DNA of 64,000 nt from Aurantibacter_A sp965215845 (GCA_965215845.1 CBDCEL010000003.1:806001-870000), one strand, 5' to 3'; counted from the first letter of the stretch, positions 26,175 to 35,005 are shown. The notes: generated from the sequence alone by a model not told the origin. Translations and numbers: made by a program.

Positions 26175-27179
26175 GGCCAAAACAGGATAGTGATCGGAGT
26201 ACCTCTCATTAAAATTTTTGTGCGATATCACCTCAAACTCGGGATCTGCCAAAATAAAATCGATACGAACTGGTAGCCCGTGAAAAATGTATGTCCTTCC
26301 AAAACCTTTTCCCATTTCAATGAAGGTGTCTTTTTTATCCCCTTTTATTAAATCATAGGTACGTGAAAATTGGGTGCTGTTGAAATCACCACAAACGACT
26401 ATCGGATGGGGAACGTCAGCGCTATGCTCTAAAAACATCTTGGCCTGTTCTTCCTGTTTGGCAAAGGAATAGGCCAACTGTCCGTATAGCTTTTCAGATG
26501 AGCTTTTACGAATGACCCCCCGACCAGGAGTAATTCCCAGTGACTGAAGATGTAGGTTGTATATTCTGATGGTGTCATTATCTTTTAAGATATCGGCATA
26601 GGCCCCTAGACTCGAAGTATCAGGGAAACACAATAAGTCGGCTTCCAATATGGGGTACTTTGAAAAAATTGCCATGATATTTCTCCCGCTCATGTAAATA
26701 TAGTCGAGGTATCTATAAGGATATTCGGGAAATTCATTTTGCCTGCGATAATGCACTTCCTGGATACATAGAATATCAGGGGCCTCAACTTCTATCAATT
26801 TCTTGATATCTTTAAAAACCGTATTGCTGGGTAATTCCTTCGATTTATTGAAACCACGAACATTATAGCTAAGTATGGTCAAATCTTCCTCCGCCATGCT
26901 CTTATTTTCAGGCCATAACTTCACAAAGTCTCCAAATACAACATTTGCAATGAGCAAGCCAAAAAAAGACATCAAGAATAGCCATTTCCTTTTGAAGACC
27001 CAGTACAAAAGAAAAAGTACGTTCAAGCCAAACAGCACGGGTACCGTCAGACCAAGAATTGAGAAAATGGGAAATTGTCGAGCGGAAAAATAGGGCGTCA
27101 AGGTGGAAAGCGCCAACATGAATGCCAGAATAATATTTAAGCCTACCAAGACCTGGTCAAAAAGCGAAGAATTTTTCAA
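26157..27179 (-). CDS. Membrane-anchored endonuclease/exonuclease/phosphatase family protein
   Basis: 340 residues. Three hydrophobic helices span residues 8-87. The EEP domain follows from about 98: LTILSYNVRGFN, DILCIQEVHYRR with the metal-binding Glu, FSKYPI, NLHLQS, VVCGDFNS with the catalytic Asp/Asn pair near 260, and a terminal YSDHYPVLASVRLN with the Asp/His pair. All catalytic residues of the DNase I-like fold are present. The substrate could be nucleic acid or phosphoester lipid; the membrane anchor makes an extracytoplasmic target likely. Ends 3 nt after the rhomboid gene and overlaps convergent DUF6122. Confidence 0.85.
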   Translation of the reverse strand: MKNSSLFDQVLVGLNIILAFMLALSTLTPYFSARQFPIFSILGLTVPVLFGLNVLFLLYWVFKRKWLFLMSFFGLLIANVVFGDFVKLWPENKSMAEEDLTILSYNVRGFNKSKELPSNTVFKDIKKLIEVEAPDILCIQEVHYRRQNEFPEYPYRYLDYIYMSGRNIMAIFSKYPILEADLLCFPDTSSLGAYADILKDNDTIRIYNLHLQSLGITPGRGVIRKSSSEKLYGQLAYSFAKQEEQAKMFLEHSADVPHPIVVCGDFNSTQFSRTYDLIKGDKKDTFIEMGKGFGRTYIFHGLPVRIDFILADPEFEVISHKNFNERYSDHYPVLASVRLN

Positions 27180-27182
27180 AAT

Positions 27183-28064
27183 CTAATCTTCTTTGCCTGC
27201 TTTGAACAAAAAGTCCTTTTCCGCCTTTGAAAGGCTTTCATAACCCGACTTACCGATCTTATCGAGAATAGCATCAATTTTCCGCTGATGGCTTTCTTTC
27301 TCATAATTGACCTTATTATTCTTCGAGGTCGATTTCTTTTGTCGCTTATGCACTGTTTTCAATGGGGATTTCTTTTCTTTTGACTTGAACATACCGGCCA
27401 ATCCATCCAGAAATTTAGAGAATCCGGAACCGATGTCCTGCCCATTGGCCAGTTGACGGGCATATACATAACCCAGAAGTGCTCCTCCCAAATGGGCAAT
27501 GTGTCCACCGGCATTTCCATTCGGAATTTGTATCAAATCGAGCAGGACCAAAAAAGCGCCGAGGTACCACAATTTGATATTAAAAAAGATGACCCGAACC
27601 TCTTGATTGGGAATATAGGCACAAACAAAAATCAAAACAGACATTACCCCAGCGGACGCCCCGATAATACCGGAAGTGTTCATTTTCACCAGCCCGGGCA
27701 AAAGGTTATAACTCAACATAAAAAGCAGTCCTCCCGCGATGACCCCCAAAAAATAGACGTTTACAAACGTTTTAGGGTCAAAAAGATTAAGGAGAATACG
27801 AGCTGAAAAATAAAGGATAAGCATATTCATTGCCAAGTGCCACAGCCCTCCGTGAAAAAAGGAATAGGTGACCAATGACCAAGGTTGGCCCAGAAATTCA
27901 AAAAAATCCTTTGGGAGCTCGAACCACCGATCAATGGCATTTTTGGGCAGACCCAATAAAAATGGAATCAACGCATTCAAAATGAAAACCGCCACAATGA
28001 CAACTATCAATTTTTCAGCGATACTGAGCGTCGCATATTTATATCTCAATCCTCCTCCACTCAT
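27183..28064 (-). CDS. Rhomboid family intramembrane serine protease
   Basis: 293 residues with six membrane helices. The catalytic Ser is in GIIGASAGVMSVL near residue 136 and the His in GGHIAHLGGALLGYVYA near 185-201. HGGLWHLAMNMLILYF near 70 is the L1/TM2 rhomboid signature with the second-helix His and Asn. A basic cytosolic tail of about 85 residues (KSKEKKSPLKTVHKRQKKS) ends the protein. Cleaves membrane proteins within the bilayer; substrates unknown. It is followed, 3 nt later, by the EEP gene. Confidence 0.92.
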   Translation of the reverse strand: MSGGGLRYKYATLSIAEKLIVVIVAVFILNALIPFLLGLPKNAIDRWFELPKDFFEFLGQPWSLVTYSFFHGGLWHLAMNMLILYFSARILLNLFDPKTFVNVYFLGVIAGGLLFMLSYNLLPGLVKMNTSGIIGASAGVMSVLIFVCAYIPNQEVRVIFFNIKLWYLGAFLVLLDLIQIPNGNAGGHIAHLGGALLGYVYARQLANGQDIGSGFSKFLDGLAGMFKSKEKKSPLKTVHKRQKKSTSKNNKVNYEKESHQRKIDAILDKIGKSGYESLSKAEKDFLFKAGKED

Positions 28065-28167
28065 TTAAATAGTTATTCGTTAATGGGTTATTAGGTAATG
28101 AGTCGATCAAACTTAAACAGTCCATTATAGCCATTGACCGTATCTTCAAAGGCTGCCGTTTGAAGAT

Positions 28168-28917
28168 TTAGCGATCCCAGCGCCTATGGTTAAAACTGTT
28201 CTTTTTCCAGTACCACATCATAATAGCCCCAATAATCGCACCGCCTACATGAGCCATATAGGCCGTGTTGCTCGGGCTGAAAAAAGACTGGCCGGTAATG
28301 GCCGAAATTATATCCAACAAAATAATTCCGGGAATAAAATATTTCGCCTTAATCGGTATGGGTAAAAAAATCAGCATCAATTCGGCATTCGGGTTCATCA
28401 TCCCAAAGGCGGCCAAAACCCCCATAATACAACCGGATGCGCCCACCATTGACGCGTTGTAAATTGGATAGAGGTCCCTCAGGTTTCCTAACTGACTACC
28501 CGTCAATTCGATATTGGTCTTGTTTGAGGTCAACATTTCGACAATCTGCGCGGTTGAAAGTCCAGAATCGACCAATTCCGAAAACATCGGTATATAATTA
28601 AAGTAATAATATCCCAATTGGAACAGAACAGCTCCGAGACCGGCGGAAAAATAAAGAAACAAAAACCGATTCTTTCCCAAACTGCGTTCTACCGGGGTAC
28701 CGAACATCCACAGGCCGAACATATTGAACAAAATATGTGAAAACCCCCCATGCATGAACATATGGGTCGCTATTTGCCAAACTTCAAAATTGTCATTTTT
28801 GGGAAACCAGAGGGCAAACCATTGATACATCTGATCGCCATAAAGCTGGGTAGCTATAAAAAAAAGCACATTGATGATAAGCAGGTGCTTGACGGCATCG
28901 GTAAGCTGAAAATTCAT
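28168..28917 (-). CDS. Rhomboid family intramembrane serine protease (second copy)
   Basis: 249 residues, six helices. Catalytic Ser in MVGASGCIMGVLAAFG near 159 and His in MAHVGGAIIGAIMMW near 221, with HMFMHGGFSHILFNMFGLWMF near 48-68 as the TM2 signature. A roughly 40-residue loop follows TM3 (FSELVDSGLSTAQIVEMLTS). It lies 3 nt from the mutL stop and 103 nt before the other rhomboid. The two share the fold but differ in loops and tail, so they probably handle different substrates (inference). Confidence 0.92.
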   Translation of the reverse strand: MNFQLTDAVKHLLIINVLFFIATQLYGDQMYQWFALWFPKNDNFEVWQIATHMFMHGGFSHILFNMFGLWMFGTPVERSLGKNRFLFLYFSAGLGAVLFQLGYYYFNYIPMFSELVDSGLSTAQIVEMLTSNKTNIELTGSQLGNLRDLYPIYNASMVGASGCIMGVLAAFGMMNPNAELMLIFLPIPIKAKYFIPGIILLDIISAITGQSFFSPSNTAYMAHVGGAIIGAIMMWYWKKNSFNHRRWDR

Positions 28918-28920
28918 GGG

Positions 28921-30759
28921 CTAAAATTTATTGGCAATATCGGTCTCGCTGATCGTGATATGTATTCTTTTGTCGAAGGGACTGAGCAAACTTTCTTTAC
29001 AGGCAAATAAATCATTGACCAGGGCCATCTGCGATTCTTGGTCCAATTTTGTACCGGTCTTTATTGATAGTGCTTTGCACAAAGATTTGGACAGGCGATC
29101 GGTCTGGGAAAAGCTGTCATTGACACCTTGGTTCTGATACTCTGCCAATAACTGATCTAAAACCGTACCAACTTCGGTATCCAACATAGAAATCGGTATC
29201 CCTTTCAATTGAACCGTTTCAGCATCTATCGTTCCAAAATCAAAGCCCAAGGCGGTCAACTCGCCCTTAATCTCTAGGAGCCTGGCCGTTTCCGTCTTTG
29301 TAAAACCAATGGAAAGTGGAAAAAGTAATTGTTGACTGACCGCCTCCTTGGATGTTCCTTGTTTTAAAAAGCGCTCGTAAAGTACCCGCTGATGGGCCCG
29401 TTGTTGATCGATGACGAGCATTCCTGAACGAATGGTCGTCACTATATATTTGCCATGTAATTGAAATGTAGTAGTCGGATTATTGACTATTTTATCATCA
29501 TCGAAAATTGAACCGGTAATCGAATCCGATTCATATCGCATGCCGCTGAAATCAGCTTCTTGCCCGACTTTTGATTCCAGGCCAACATACATATTTTCCC
29601 AGCCCTTGGCCGATTTCTTTTTGGGCACCTGAACCGAGGTGCCGCCACCAGATGAAAACGGATTGAAACCAGGCTCGACCTCAACCCTTGGCTGGGAGGC
29701 AATTTTATCTTTGAAACTATAGGGCACTTCCAAATTCTGGTCTTTCTCAAAATCGAGGGCAGGCGTAACATTGAACTGGCCTAGGCTATGCTTTACTGTA
29801 GATCTGATAATCGCGTATAAGGTGTGTTCATCATCGAACTTGACCTCTGTCTTGGTAGGGTGAATATTGATATCGATAGAGCCCGGATCTACCTCGAGAT
29901 ATATGAAATACCCAGGGTGGGTGCCCTGCCGCATCAACCCCTCGTAAGCTGCAAGAACAGAATGATGTAGGTACGGACTTTTAATAAAACGGTCATTGAC
30001 AAAGAAAAACTGCTCCCTCCTACTCTTTTTGGCAAATTCGGGTTTCATTATAAAACCAGATATTTTGACCACTTGCGTTTCTTCGCTGAGAGGCACCAAT
30101 TTTTGGTTGGTACGCGAACCGAAAATGTGTACGATTCTTTTCCTTAAACCCGAGCTTGGTAAATTAAAAAGCTCACTGCCATTATTATAAAATTGAAAGG
30201 CAATTTTCGGGTGCGCCAAAGCAACACGATGAAACTCGTCGGTTATATGCCGCAATTCGACTTGATTGGATTTCAAGAAGTTTCGTCTCGCCGGAATATT
30301 AAAAAATAAGTGCTTGACGGAAATCGACGTCCCCTTTTGAGTGGCACAGGTTTCTTGAAACACAATCTTACTGCCCTCGATCTTTAAGTGCCAGCCAATG
30401 TCTTCACCCCTAGTTTTTGTCTGCATTTCGACATGGGCAATCGCCGCTATTGAAGCCAAAGCCTCGCCACGGAAACCTTTGGTATCGAGTTTGAAAAGAT
30501 CTTCGGCCTTTCTGATTTTCGAGGTAGCATGTCGTTCAAAACTCAATCGAGCATCTGTTGCGCTCATGCCGACTCCGTTGTCAACCACTTGAATTAGCGT
30601 CTTTCCACCTTCCTTTACTATCAGCTTTATGGATGTCGAACCTGCATCAATGGCATTTTCGAGCAATTCCTTTACAACCGAAGCAGGCCTTTGTACAACC
30701 TCTCCTGCAGCAATTTGATTCGCAACATGATCAGGCAAAAGTTTAATGATGTCTGCCAT
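28921..30759 (-). CDS. mutL: DNA mismatch repair protein MutL
   Basis: 612 residues. The GHKL ATPase half has ELLENAIDAGSTSIK, VVDNGVGM, KGFRGEALASIAAIA and the ATP lid region around RATSKI (as RHATSK). The transducer domain follows to about 330, then a linker and a C-terminal dimerisation domain. The endonuclease motif usually written DQHA-xx-E-xxxx-E is here DQQRAHQRVLYE, lacking the His and first Glu, so nicking by this protein is doubtful. It couples MutS to excision. The start overlaps the stop of the small upstream gene (TAATG), and the rhomboid genes follow. Confidence 0.95.
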   Translation of the reverse strand: MADIIKLLPDHVANQIAAGEVVQRPASVVKELLENAIDAGSTSIKLIVKEGGKTLIQVVDNGVGMSATDARLSFERHATSKIRKAEDLFKLDTKGFRGEALASIAAIAHVEMQTKTRGEDIGWHLKIEGSKIVFQETCATQKGTSISVKHLFFNIPARRNFLKSNQVELRHITDEFHRVALAHPKIAFQFYNNGSELFNLPSSGLRKRIVHIFGSRTNQKLVPLSEETQVVKISGFIMKPEFAKKSRREQFFFVNDRFIKSPYLHHSVLAAYEGLMRQGTHPGYFIYLEVDPGSIDINIHPTKTEVKFDDEHTLYAIIRSTVKHSLGQFNVTPALDFEKDQNLEVPYSFKDKIASQPRVEVEPGFNPFSSGGGTSVQVPKKKSAKGWENMYVGLESKVGQEADFSGMRYESDSITGSIFDDDKIVNNPTTTFQLHGKYIVTTIRSGMLVIDQQRAHQRVLYERFLKQGTSKEAVSQQLLFPLSIGFTKTETARLLEIKGELTALGFDFGTIDAETVQLKGIPISMLDTEVGTVLDQLLAEYQNQGVNDSFSQTDRLSKSLCKALSIKTGTKLDQESQMALVNDLFACKESLLSPFDKRIHITISETDIANKF

Positions 30760-31058
30760 TATTTCGGAAAGAATATTGAGATATCAAAATCGATAATGTA
30801 AAGAAAAATAAAGATCAAAACGGCAAGGATGACCAGCATACGCAATCGTAGGTTTTTATCACCCTCGCGCCGAACATCCTCGATGGCATTACCGAACTTG
30901 TTTTTCAATCCACGCGTTACATGGGCCGTTGTGCGATATTTATCGAACCGATGTTCTAATTTAAAGGGGCTACCTTCCCCTTTATCGTCGTAGTAACGAG
31001 GGGAATAGTCGAACGTCTTGTTCTTGCGCAACTTGGTAAATTTTCTCAAAAAGCCCAT
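30759..31058 (-). CDS. Small conserved membrane protein upstream of mutL
   Basis: 99 residues from ATG 31058. A basic, soluble N-terminal part (MGFLRKFTKLRKNKTFDYSP) with the charged stretch DKYRTTAHVTRGLKNKFGNA is followed by a single membrane helix near residues 73-93 (MLVILAVLIFIFLYIID). Similar small proteins precede mutL in Flavobacteriaceae, where some entries carry a riboflavin synthase name that the sequence does not justify. Function unknown. A -7 box ends 5 nt before this ATG, which supports the chosen start over the in-frame codon at 31082. Confidence 0.75.
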   Translation of the reverse strand: MGFLRKFTKLRKNKTFDYSPRYYDDKGEGSPFKLEHRFDKYRTTAHVTRGLKNKFGNAIEDVRREGDKNLRLRMLVILAVLIFIFLYIIDFDISIFFPK

Positions 31059-31063
31059 ATCTT

Positions 31064-31071
31064 CAAATTTA
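31064..31071 (-). promoter_or_regulatory. -7 box of the small protein-mutL operon, near-leaderless
   Basis: The minus strand reads TAAATTTG, a perfect TANNTTTG box, with only 5 nt between it and ATG 31058. Transcription would begin at or next to the start codon. Confidence 0.55.
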
Positions 31072-31209
31072 CTTAAAATCAAAAAACATGCCGTATATGA
31101 ACAGCCAAAATTTGTTAACAGAAGTCCGAATTACGAAACACGAAATCAGGGATACAAGGTTTGAAATGCAATTTTGGAAGGCAGGCCTTTAAAGTGTGGG
31201 GTTCCGAAC

Positions 31210-31692
31210 TTACCTGCCAAGGGTAGCCATTTTGATAGCGGCAATGGCCGCTTCGGTTCCCTTATTGCCATGTGCTCCACCGCTGCGGTCTTTGGCCTGT
31301 TGCATTGTATCGTCGGTAAGTACACAAAAGATTACGGGTACGTCGAACCTGACATTCAGGTCCTTGATGCCTTGGGCCGTGGCACTGCAAACAAAATCGA
31401 AGTGTTTGGTCTCCCCTCGAATCACACTGCCGACGGCAATGACCGCATCGACTTTAATTTCGGTGAGCATTTTTTTACAGGCGAAGGTCAGCTCAAAACT
31501 GCCGGGGACATTCCACCGAACGATGTTTTCGCGTAAGGCCCCGCAATCAAGAAGGGTCGTTTGGGCCCCATGATACAAGCCCTCTGTAATCTCTTCATTC
31601 CATTCGGAAACTACGATTCCGAACCGAAGCGATTTCGCATCGGGGATTTCGTTCTTATCGTAATCTGAGAGATTTTTGTTCGCGGTGGCCAT
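31210..31692 (-). CDS. ribH: 6,7-dimethyl-8-ribityllumazine synthase
   Basis: 160 residues, normal length. Motifs: GIVVSEWNEEITEGLYHGA, NVPGSFELTFACKKM near residue 76, AVGSVIRGETKHFDFVC near 100 (substrate and phosphate binding), and a C-terminal GAHGNKGTEAAIAAIKM. It condenses the ribityl diamine with dihydroxybutanone phosphate in riboflavin synthesis, assembling into a cytosolic capsid-like shell. It follows the TPR gene by 2 nt. No FMN riboswitch was recognised upstream. Confidence 0.96.
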   Translation of the reverse strand: MATANKNLSDYDKNEIPDAKSLRFGIVVSEWNEEITEGLYHGAQTTLLDCGALRENIVRWNVPGSFELTFACKKMLTEIKVDAVIAVGSVIRGETKHFDFVCSATAQGIKDLNVRFDVPVIFCVLTDDTMQQAKDRSGGAHGNKGTEAAIAAIKMATLGR

Positions 31693-31694
31693 AA

Positions 31695-32462
31695 TTACTG
31701 TCCGCTTTTGGCCATTCCGATATAAGCATCTATCGTGTTGGCCTCATCAGACCCGGCATAATCATTCTTGATCCTTTCAAAATATTGTAAGGCCTTATCT
31801 TTTTGACCAAGCTCCATTGCAGTAATCCCAGCCTTATAAAGAAACTTGGGCGTGGTATAATCATTATTGCTATGCGCCATGGCGCTTTCATAAAACCCCA
31901 AAGCATCATTTGGCTGGTTCAGTTGCACAAAAGCATCGCCAAGTCCGCCTTTGGCGAGGGCCCCCAAAATAACATCATCAGACTTAAAGCTTTCGAGATG
32001 CGAAATGGCCTCTTGGTACTTCTGCATGTTCAAATAGGCCATTCCGGCCGAATAGTTGGCCAAGTTCGCCGCTTTGGTACCAGGGTATTCATCGATGATG
32101 TCCAAAAAGCCGTATTTACCTTCAGCGCCATTGAGTGCCAAATTATACAAAGAATCCTTAGCTGCCGTATTGGTCAAGGCCTCATCAAAATATTGCTGCG
32201 GATAGTACATTTCATTTGCCGCATTCGATTCTTTTGGCCCCAAGATAAACTGGTTGTAGGCCAAATAACCCAAGACTCCGACGGCAATGACCCCAATAAT
32301 GCCCAAAATGTAGTTTTGATTCTTGGCAACCCATGCTTCGGTCTTCGAAGCACTTTCGTCCAAAGTGCTAAAAACCTCGGCAGTAGTACTTTCATGTACA
32401 TCTGACTGCAGCTCCTCTGCTTTGTTCTTTGGCTTGTATCCTCTTTTCTTGTATGTCGCCAT
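31695..32462 (-). CDS. Membrane-anchored TPR protein (YfgM-like)
   Basis: 255 residues. A basic N-terminus (ATYKKRGYKPKNKAEE), one membrane helix at about 53-73 (ILGIIGVIAVGVLGYLAYNQ), then tandem TPR repeats: YSAGMAYLNMQKYQEAI, GGLGDAFVQLNQPNDALGFY and YKAGITAMELGQKDKALQYF. Topology matches YfgM-like proteins, which hold periplasmic or envelope partners, but no partner is shown. Co-transcribed with ribH, divergent from recF. A good promoter (32482-32509, minus) precedes it. Confidence 0.85.
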   Translation of the reverse strand: MATYKKRGYKPKNKAEELQSDVHESTTAEVFSTLDESASKTEAWVAKNQNYILGIIGVIAVGVLGYLAYNQFILGPKESNAANEMYYPQQYFDEALTNTAAKDSLYNLALNGAEGKYGFLDIIDEYPGTKAANLANYSAGMAYLNMQKYQEAISHLESFKSDDVILGALAKGGLGDAFVQLNQPNDALGFYESAMAHSNNDYTTPKFLYKAGITAMELGQKDKALQYFERIKNDYAGSDEANTIDAYIGMAKSGQ

Positions 32463-32481
32463 CTTATTTTTATTGGTCGCG

Positions 32482-32509
32482 CAAAAATAAAGTTTTTATC
32501 GAAAACCAA
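32482..32509 (-). promoter_or_regulatory. Promoter of the TPR-ribH operon
   Basis: On the minus strand TTG (32509-32507) and TATTTTTG (32489-32482) are 17 nt apart, a good -33/-7 pair, with a 19-nt leader to the TPR start codon. Confidence 0.6.
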
Positions 32510-32575
32510 TAGCGAATTTATCCGTTATTTTTCGATATTTTGCGCATGCTTATCCCTTGGGTAAATAACAAAATC

Positions 32576-33655
32576 ATGCGCCTCGAGAGACTTTCGCTTA
32601 TCAATTACAAGAATTTCGCTTCCGCGGATTTCGAATTCGACATGAAGATCAATTGCTTTGTAGGGGCAAATGGCATCGGCAAAACCAATATTCTCGATTC
32701 AATTTATCATTTGGCCTTTGGTAAGAGTTATTTCAACCCGGTCAGCAGTCAGAACATCAAACATAATGAAGGTTTTTTCGTAATCGAGGGTGAATTCAAT
32801 AAGCAAGATCGCACCGAAAAAATCGTTTGCAGCCTAAAACGGGGCACGAAGAAAATTATCAAGAGAAATGACAAAATTTATGAACGTCTATCTGACCATA
32901 TTGGCCTTCTTCCGTTGGTCATCATTTCCCCGGCGGACAGGGACCTGATCATTGAAGGAAGTGAAACACGTCGAAAATTCATTGATGGGGTCATTTCGCA
33001 ATCTGACAAGGCCTATTTACAGCATCTTTTAAAATACAATAAGGTCTTATCGCAACGCAATGCGCTTTTAAAATACTTTGCACTTAACAATACTTTCGAT
33101 TCGGATGGCCTATCGGTATACAACGAACAATTGGCCAAATACGGAACTCCGATTTTTGAAAAGAGGATGCACTTCATGGAGGCCTTCATTCCGATTTTCA
33201 AAGAACAATACGCAGAAATTTCCGGGGGCAACGAAATCGTAACCTTAGGCTATCAAAGTAAGGTTGCGCAGAATGGAATCTTAGAACTGCTGGAAACACA
33301 TCTTGAAAAAGACCGAGCCCTTCAATATACATCGGTCGGCATTCATAAGGACGATTTGGGCTTTGAAATTGAAGGACATCCAATAAAAAAATTCGGAAGT
33401 CAAGGCCAGCAAAAGTCATTTTTGATAGCTTTAAAATTTGCGCAATTCCATTTTATAAAGGAGCAGGCAAAAAGCACCCCGATTTTACTGTTGGATGATC
33501 TTTTCGACAAATTGGACGAAGATAGGGTCGCCCATATTATCAAATTGGTCAACAACGAGAATTTTGGGCAGATATTTATAAGTGATACCCATGCCGAAAG
33601 AACCGAAGCCGTGGTTAAGAATATCCATCAGTCCTATAAAATATTTAAATTGTAA
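32576..33655 (+). CDS. recF: DNA replication and repair protein RecF
   Basis: 359 residues from ATG 32576 (MRLERLSLINYKNF), the canonical RecF start; an in-frame ATG at 32540 adds 12 unrelated residues. Walker A GANGIGKTNILDSIYHL lies near 30, the ABC signature KFGSQGQQKSFLIALK near 266, and Walker B STPILLLDDLFDKLDEDR near 304. RecF loads RecA at single-strand gaps through RecR/RecO. It is divergent from the TPR gene and precedes a lipoprotein and DUF721 gene on the same strand; recF-DUF721 neighbourhoods are common in bacteria. Confidence 0.95.
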   Translation: MRLERLSLINYKNFASADFEFDMKINCFVGANGIGKTNILDSIYHLAFGKSYFNPVSSQNIKHNEGFFVIEGEFNKQDRTEKIVCSLKRGTKKIIKRNDKIYERLSDHIGLLPLVIISPADRDLIIEGSETRRKFIDGVISQSDKAYLQHLLKYNKVLSQRNALLKYFALNNTFDSDGLSVYNEQLAKYGTPIFEKRMHFMEAFIPIFKEQYAEISGGNEIVTLGYQSKVAQNGILELLETHLEKDRALQYTSVGIHKDDLGFEIEGHPIKKFGSQGQQKSFLIALKFAQFHFIKEQAKSTPILLLDDLFDKLDEDRVAHIIKLVNNENFGQIFISDTHAERTEAVVKNIHQSYKIFKL

Positions 33656-33702
33656 ATCAAATGTTAGCGGTTTACGGTTTAGAGTTTCTCACTACACTCT
33701 TT

Positions 33703-34221
33703 ATGATCAATAAATTTTTGAAGATCGTCAAACTAAACGCCCGCCTGCCGAACGCTCAGGTAGTCGAAGTCCACTCTAATCAGAGTCTAAAACGACTATG
33801 TTTGATGGGATGTTTAGTTCTTTTGATCGGTTGCACCGAAAAAATTTCAAAGGAAGACCTCGAATTGCTAAATGGTTATTGGGAAATTGAGAAAGTGATC
33901 TTTCCTGATGGAAATTCAAAGGAATACAGCGTGAATACAAATGTTGACTATATTTCCACTGATGGTGAACGAGGTGTTCGCAAAAAAATGCAACCCAAGT
34001 TTGATGGTACCTTCGGTACTTCAAACGATACCGATGTTTTTGTGATAGTGAAACACGGAGACCTATTTTCAATGTATTACAATACCGAAGACAACATAGA
34101 CCCCGATAAAGAAAGAGTTGAAGAGCTGATTGCGTTGTCAGAGCGTAATTTTTCGGTTAGAAATGTTGATGGATTGACTTATGTTTACAAAAGATTCGAA
34201 CCGTTCAATTTAAAGGAATAA
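33703..34221 (+). CDS. Small lipocalin-like lipoprotein, start disturbed by a dispersed repeat
   Basis: The conserved part begins near 33787 with KRLCLMGCLVLLIGC, a lipoprotein signal with lipobox LIGC, followed by about 130 residues (EDLELLNGYWEIEKVIFPDG, DTDVFVIVKHGDLFSMYY, LIALSERNFSVRNVDGLTYVYKRF). NGYWEIEKV resembles the start of lipocalin-like domains. The only in-frame ATGs are 33661, 33703 and 33805. The segment 33736-33770 is a dispersed repeat copy (AACGCCCGCCTG...GTCGAAG) that appears to have replaced the native 5' end. Starting at 33805 would lose the basic n-region. Start and activity uncertain. Ends one base into the DUF721 ATG. Confidence 0.6.
   Translation: MINKFLKIVKLNARLPNAQVVEVHSNQSLKRLCLMGCLVLLIGCTEKISKEDLELLNGYWEIEKVIFPDGNSKEYSVNTNVDYISTDGERGVRKKMQPKFDGTFGTSNDTDVFVIVKHGDLFSMYYNTEDNIDPDKERVEELIALSERNFSVRNVDGLTYVYKRFEPFNLKE
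33736..33770 (+). repeat. Dispersed CCGCCTG/GTCGAAG repeat inside the lipoprotein 5' end
   Basis: AACGCCCGCCTGCCGAACG...CAGGTAGTCGAAG is related to the copy at 45827-45869 (AACGCCCGCCTGACGGACG...GCAGTCGAAG). Here it lies within an open frame rather than between genes. Confidence 0.55.
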
Positions 34222-34517
34222 TGGCCAAACGCAAAAACGAACATTTAAATTTAGGCGAGGCACTGGGCGAGTTCATCAAAGAAAATCGTCTACAAAAAGG
34301 AATTGATAAGGTAAACGCGCGGCAGGCCTGGGTAAAACTTATGGGCAATGGCGTGAACAATTATACCACGGAAGTCGAATTGAGAAACAGTACGCTATAC
34401 GTCTCCCTCTCTTCTTCGGTCTTGCGTGAAGAATTGAGCATGGGGCGCTCAAAGATCATCGTAATGATCAATGAAGAGCTGGGGAAAGAACTTGTGAAAA
34501 AATTAGTTCTCAGATAA
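34221..34517 (+). CDS. DUF721 domain-containing protein
   Basis: 98 residues, the usual size for short DUF721 proteins: LGEALGEFIKENRLQKGIDKV, RQAWVKLMGNGVNNYTTEVE, TLYVSLSSSVLREELSMGRSKI, and a Leu/Lys-rich end. DUF721 proteins sit near recF/dnaA in many bacteria and are suspected to bind nucleic acid, with no fixed role. Coupled by a TAATG overlap to the lipoprotein gene. A shared hairpin terminator with ndk follows. Confidence 0.85.
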   Translation: MAKRKNEHLNLGEALGEFIKENRLQKGIDKVNARQAWVKLMGNGVNNYTTEVELRNSTLYVSLSSSVLREELSMGRSKIIVMINEELGKELVKKLVLR

Positions 34518-34546
34518 CAAAAACCCGGCAAGTAAAACTTACCGGG
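34516..34546 (-). terminator. Rho-independent terminator of ndk
   Basis: The hairpin CCCGGCAAGT-aaa-ACTTACCGGG (34524-34546, one mismatch) is followed on the minus strand by TTTTTGTT, so it terminates ndk. For the plus-strand DUF721 gene the U tract is weak. Confidence 0.8.
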
Positions 34547-34569
34547 CAACATTATTTAGATTGCTCTTC

Positions 34570-34989
34570 TCAGTATACCTCTCTTCCCGAAAAATGAAAA
34601 GCTCCCTCGATAGCGGCATTGTCATTGCTATCAGAGCCATGAACCGCATTTTCCCCAATGTCTTTTGCATATAGTTTGCGTATGGTTCCCTCGGCAGCTT
34701 CGGCCGGATTCGTCGCTCCGATCAATGCCCTGAAGTCTTCGACCGCATTATCCTTTTCCAGAATGGCTGCCACAATTGGTCCACGCGTCATGAACTGCAC
34801 CAATTCGGCAAAAAATGGACGCTCTTTATGAATCGCATAAAACTCTTGTGCGTCGCGTTTGCTCATTTGTGTATATTTCATGGCCACTATCTTGAAGCCG
34901 GCAGATGTTATTTTCTCCAAAATGGCACCGATATGTCCATTTTCAACAGCGTCTGGCTTGATCATGGTAAAGGTTCTGTTCGTCGTCAT
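34570..34989 (-). CDS. ndk: Nucleoside diphosphate kinase
   Basis: 139 residues. Motifs TFTMIKPDAVENGHIGAIL at the N-terminus, KERPFFAELVQFM near 55, GATNPAEAAEGTIRKLYA near 90, and the active-site NAVHGSDSNDNAAIE near 113-127 with the phospho-accepting His117. It balances NTP and dNTP pools by transferring the gamma phosphate. It is a single-gene unit with its own consensus promoter (35006-35035) and terminator (34516-34546). Confidence 0.97.
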   Translation of the reverse strand: MTTNRTFTMIKPDAVENGHIGAILEKITSAGFKIVAMKYTQMSKRDAQEFYAIHKERPFFAELVQFMTRGPIVAAILEKDNAVEDFRALIGATNPAEAAEGTIRKLYAKDIGENAVHGSDSNDNAAIEGAFHFSGREVY

Positions 34990-35005
34990 CTCTAAAAATT
35001 TTGGG

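Noticed and set aside
31803..32405. 200-codon plus-strand frame opposite the TPR gene
   Set aside because: Antisense to a well-supported TPR protein, no recognisable features.
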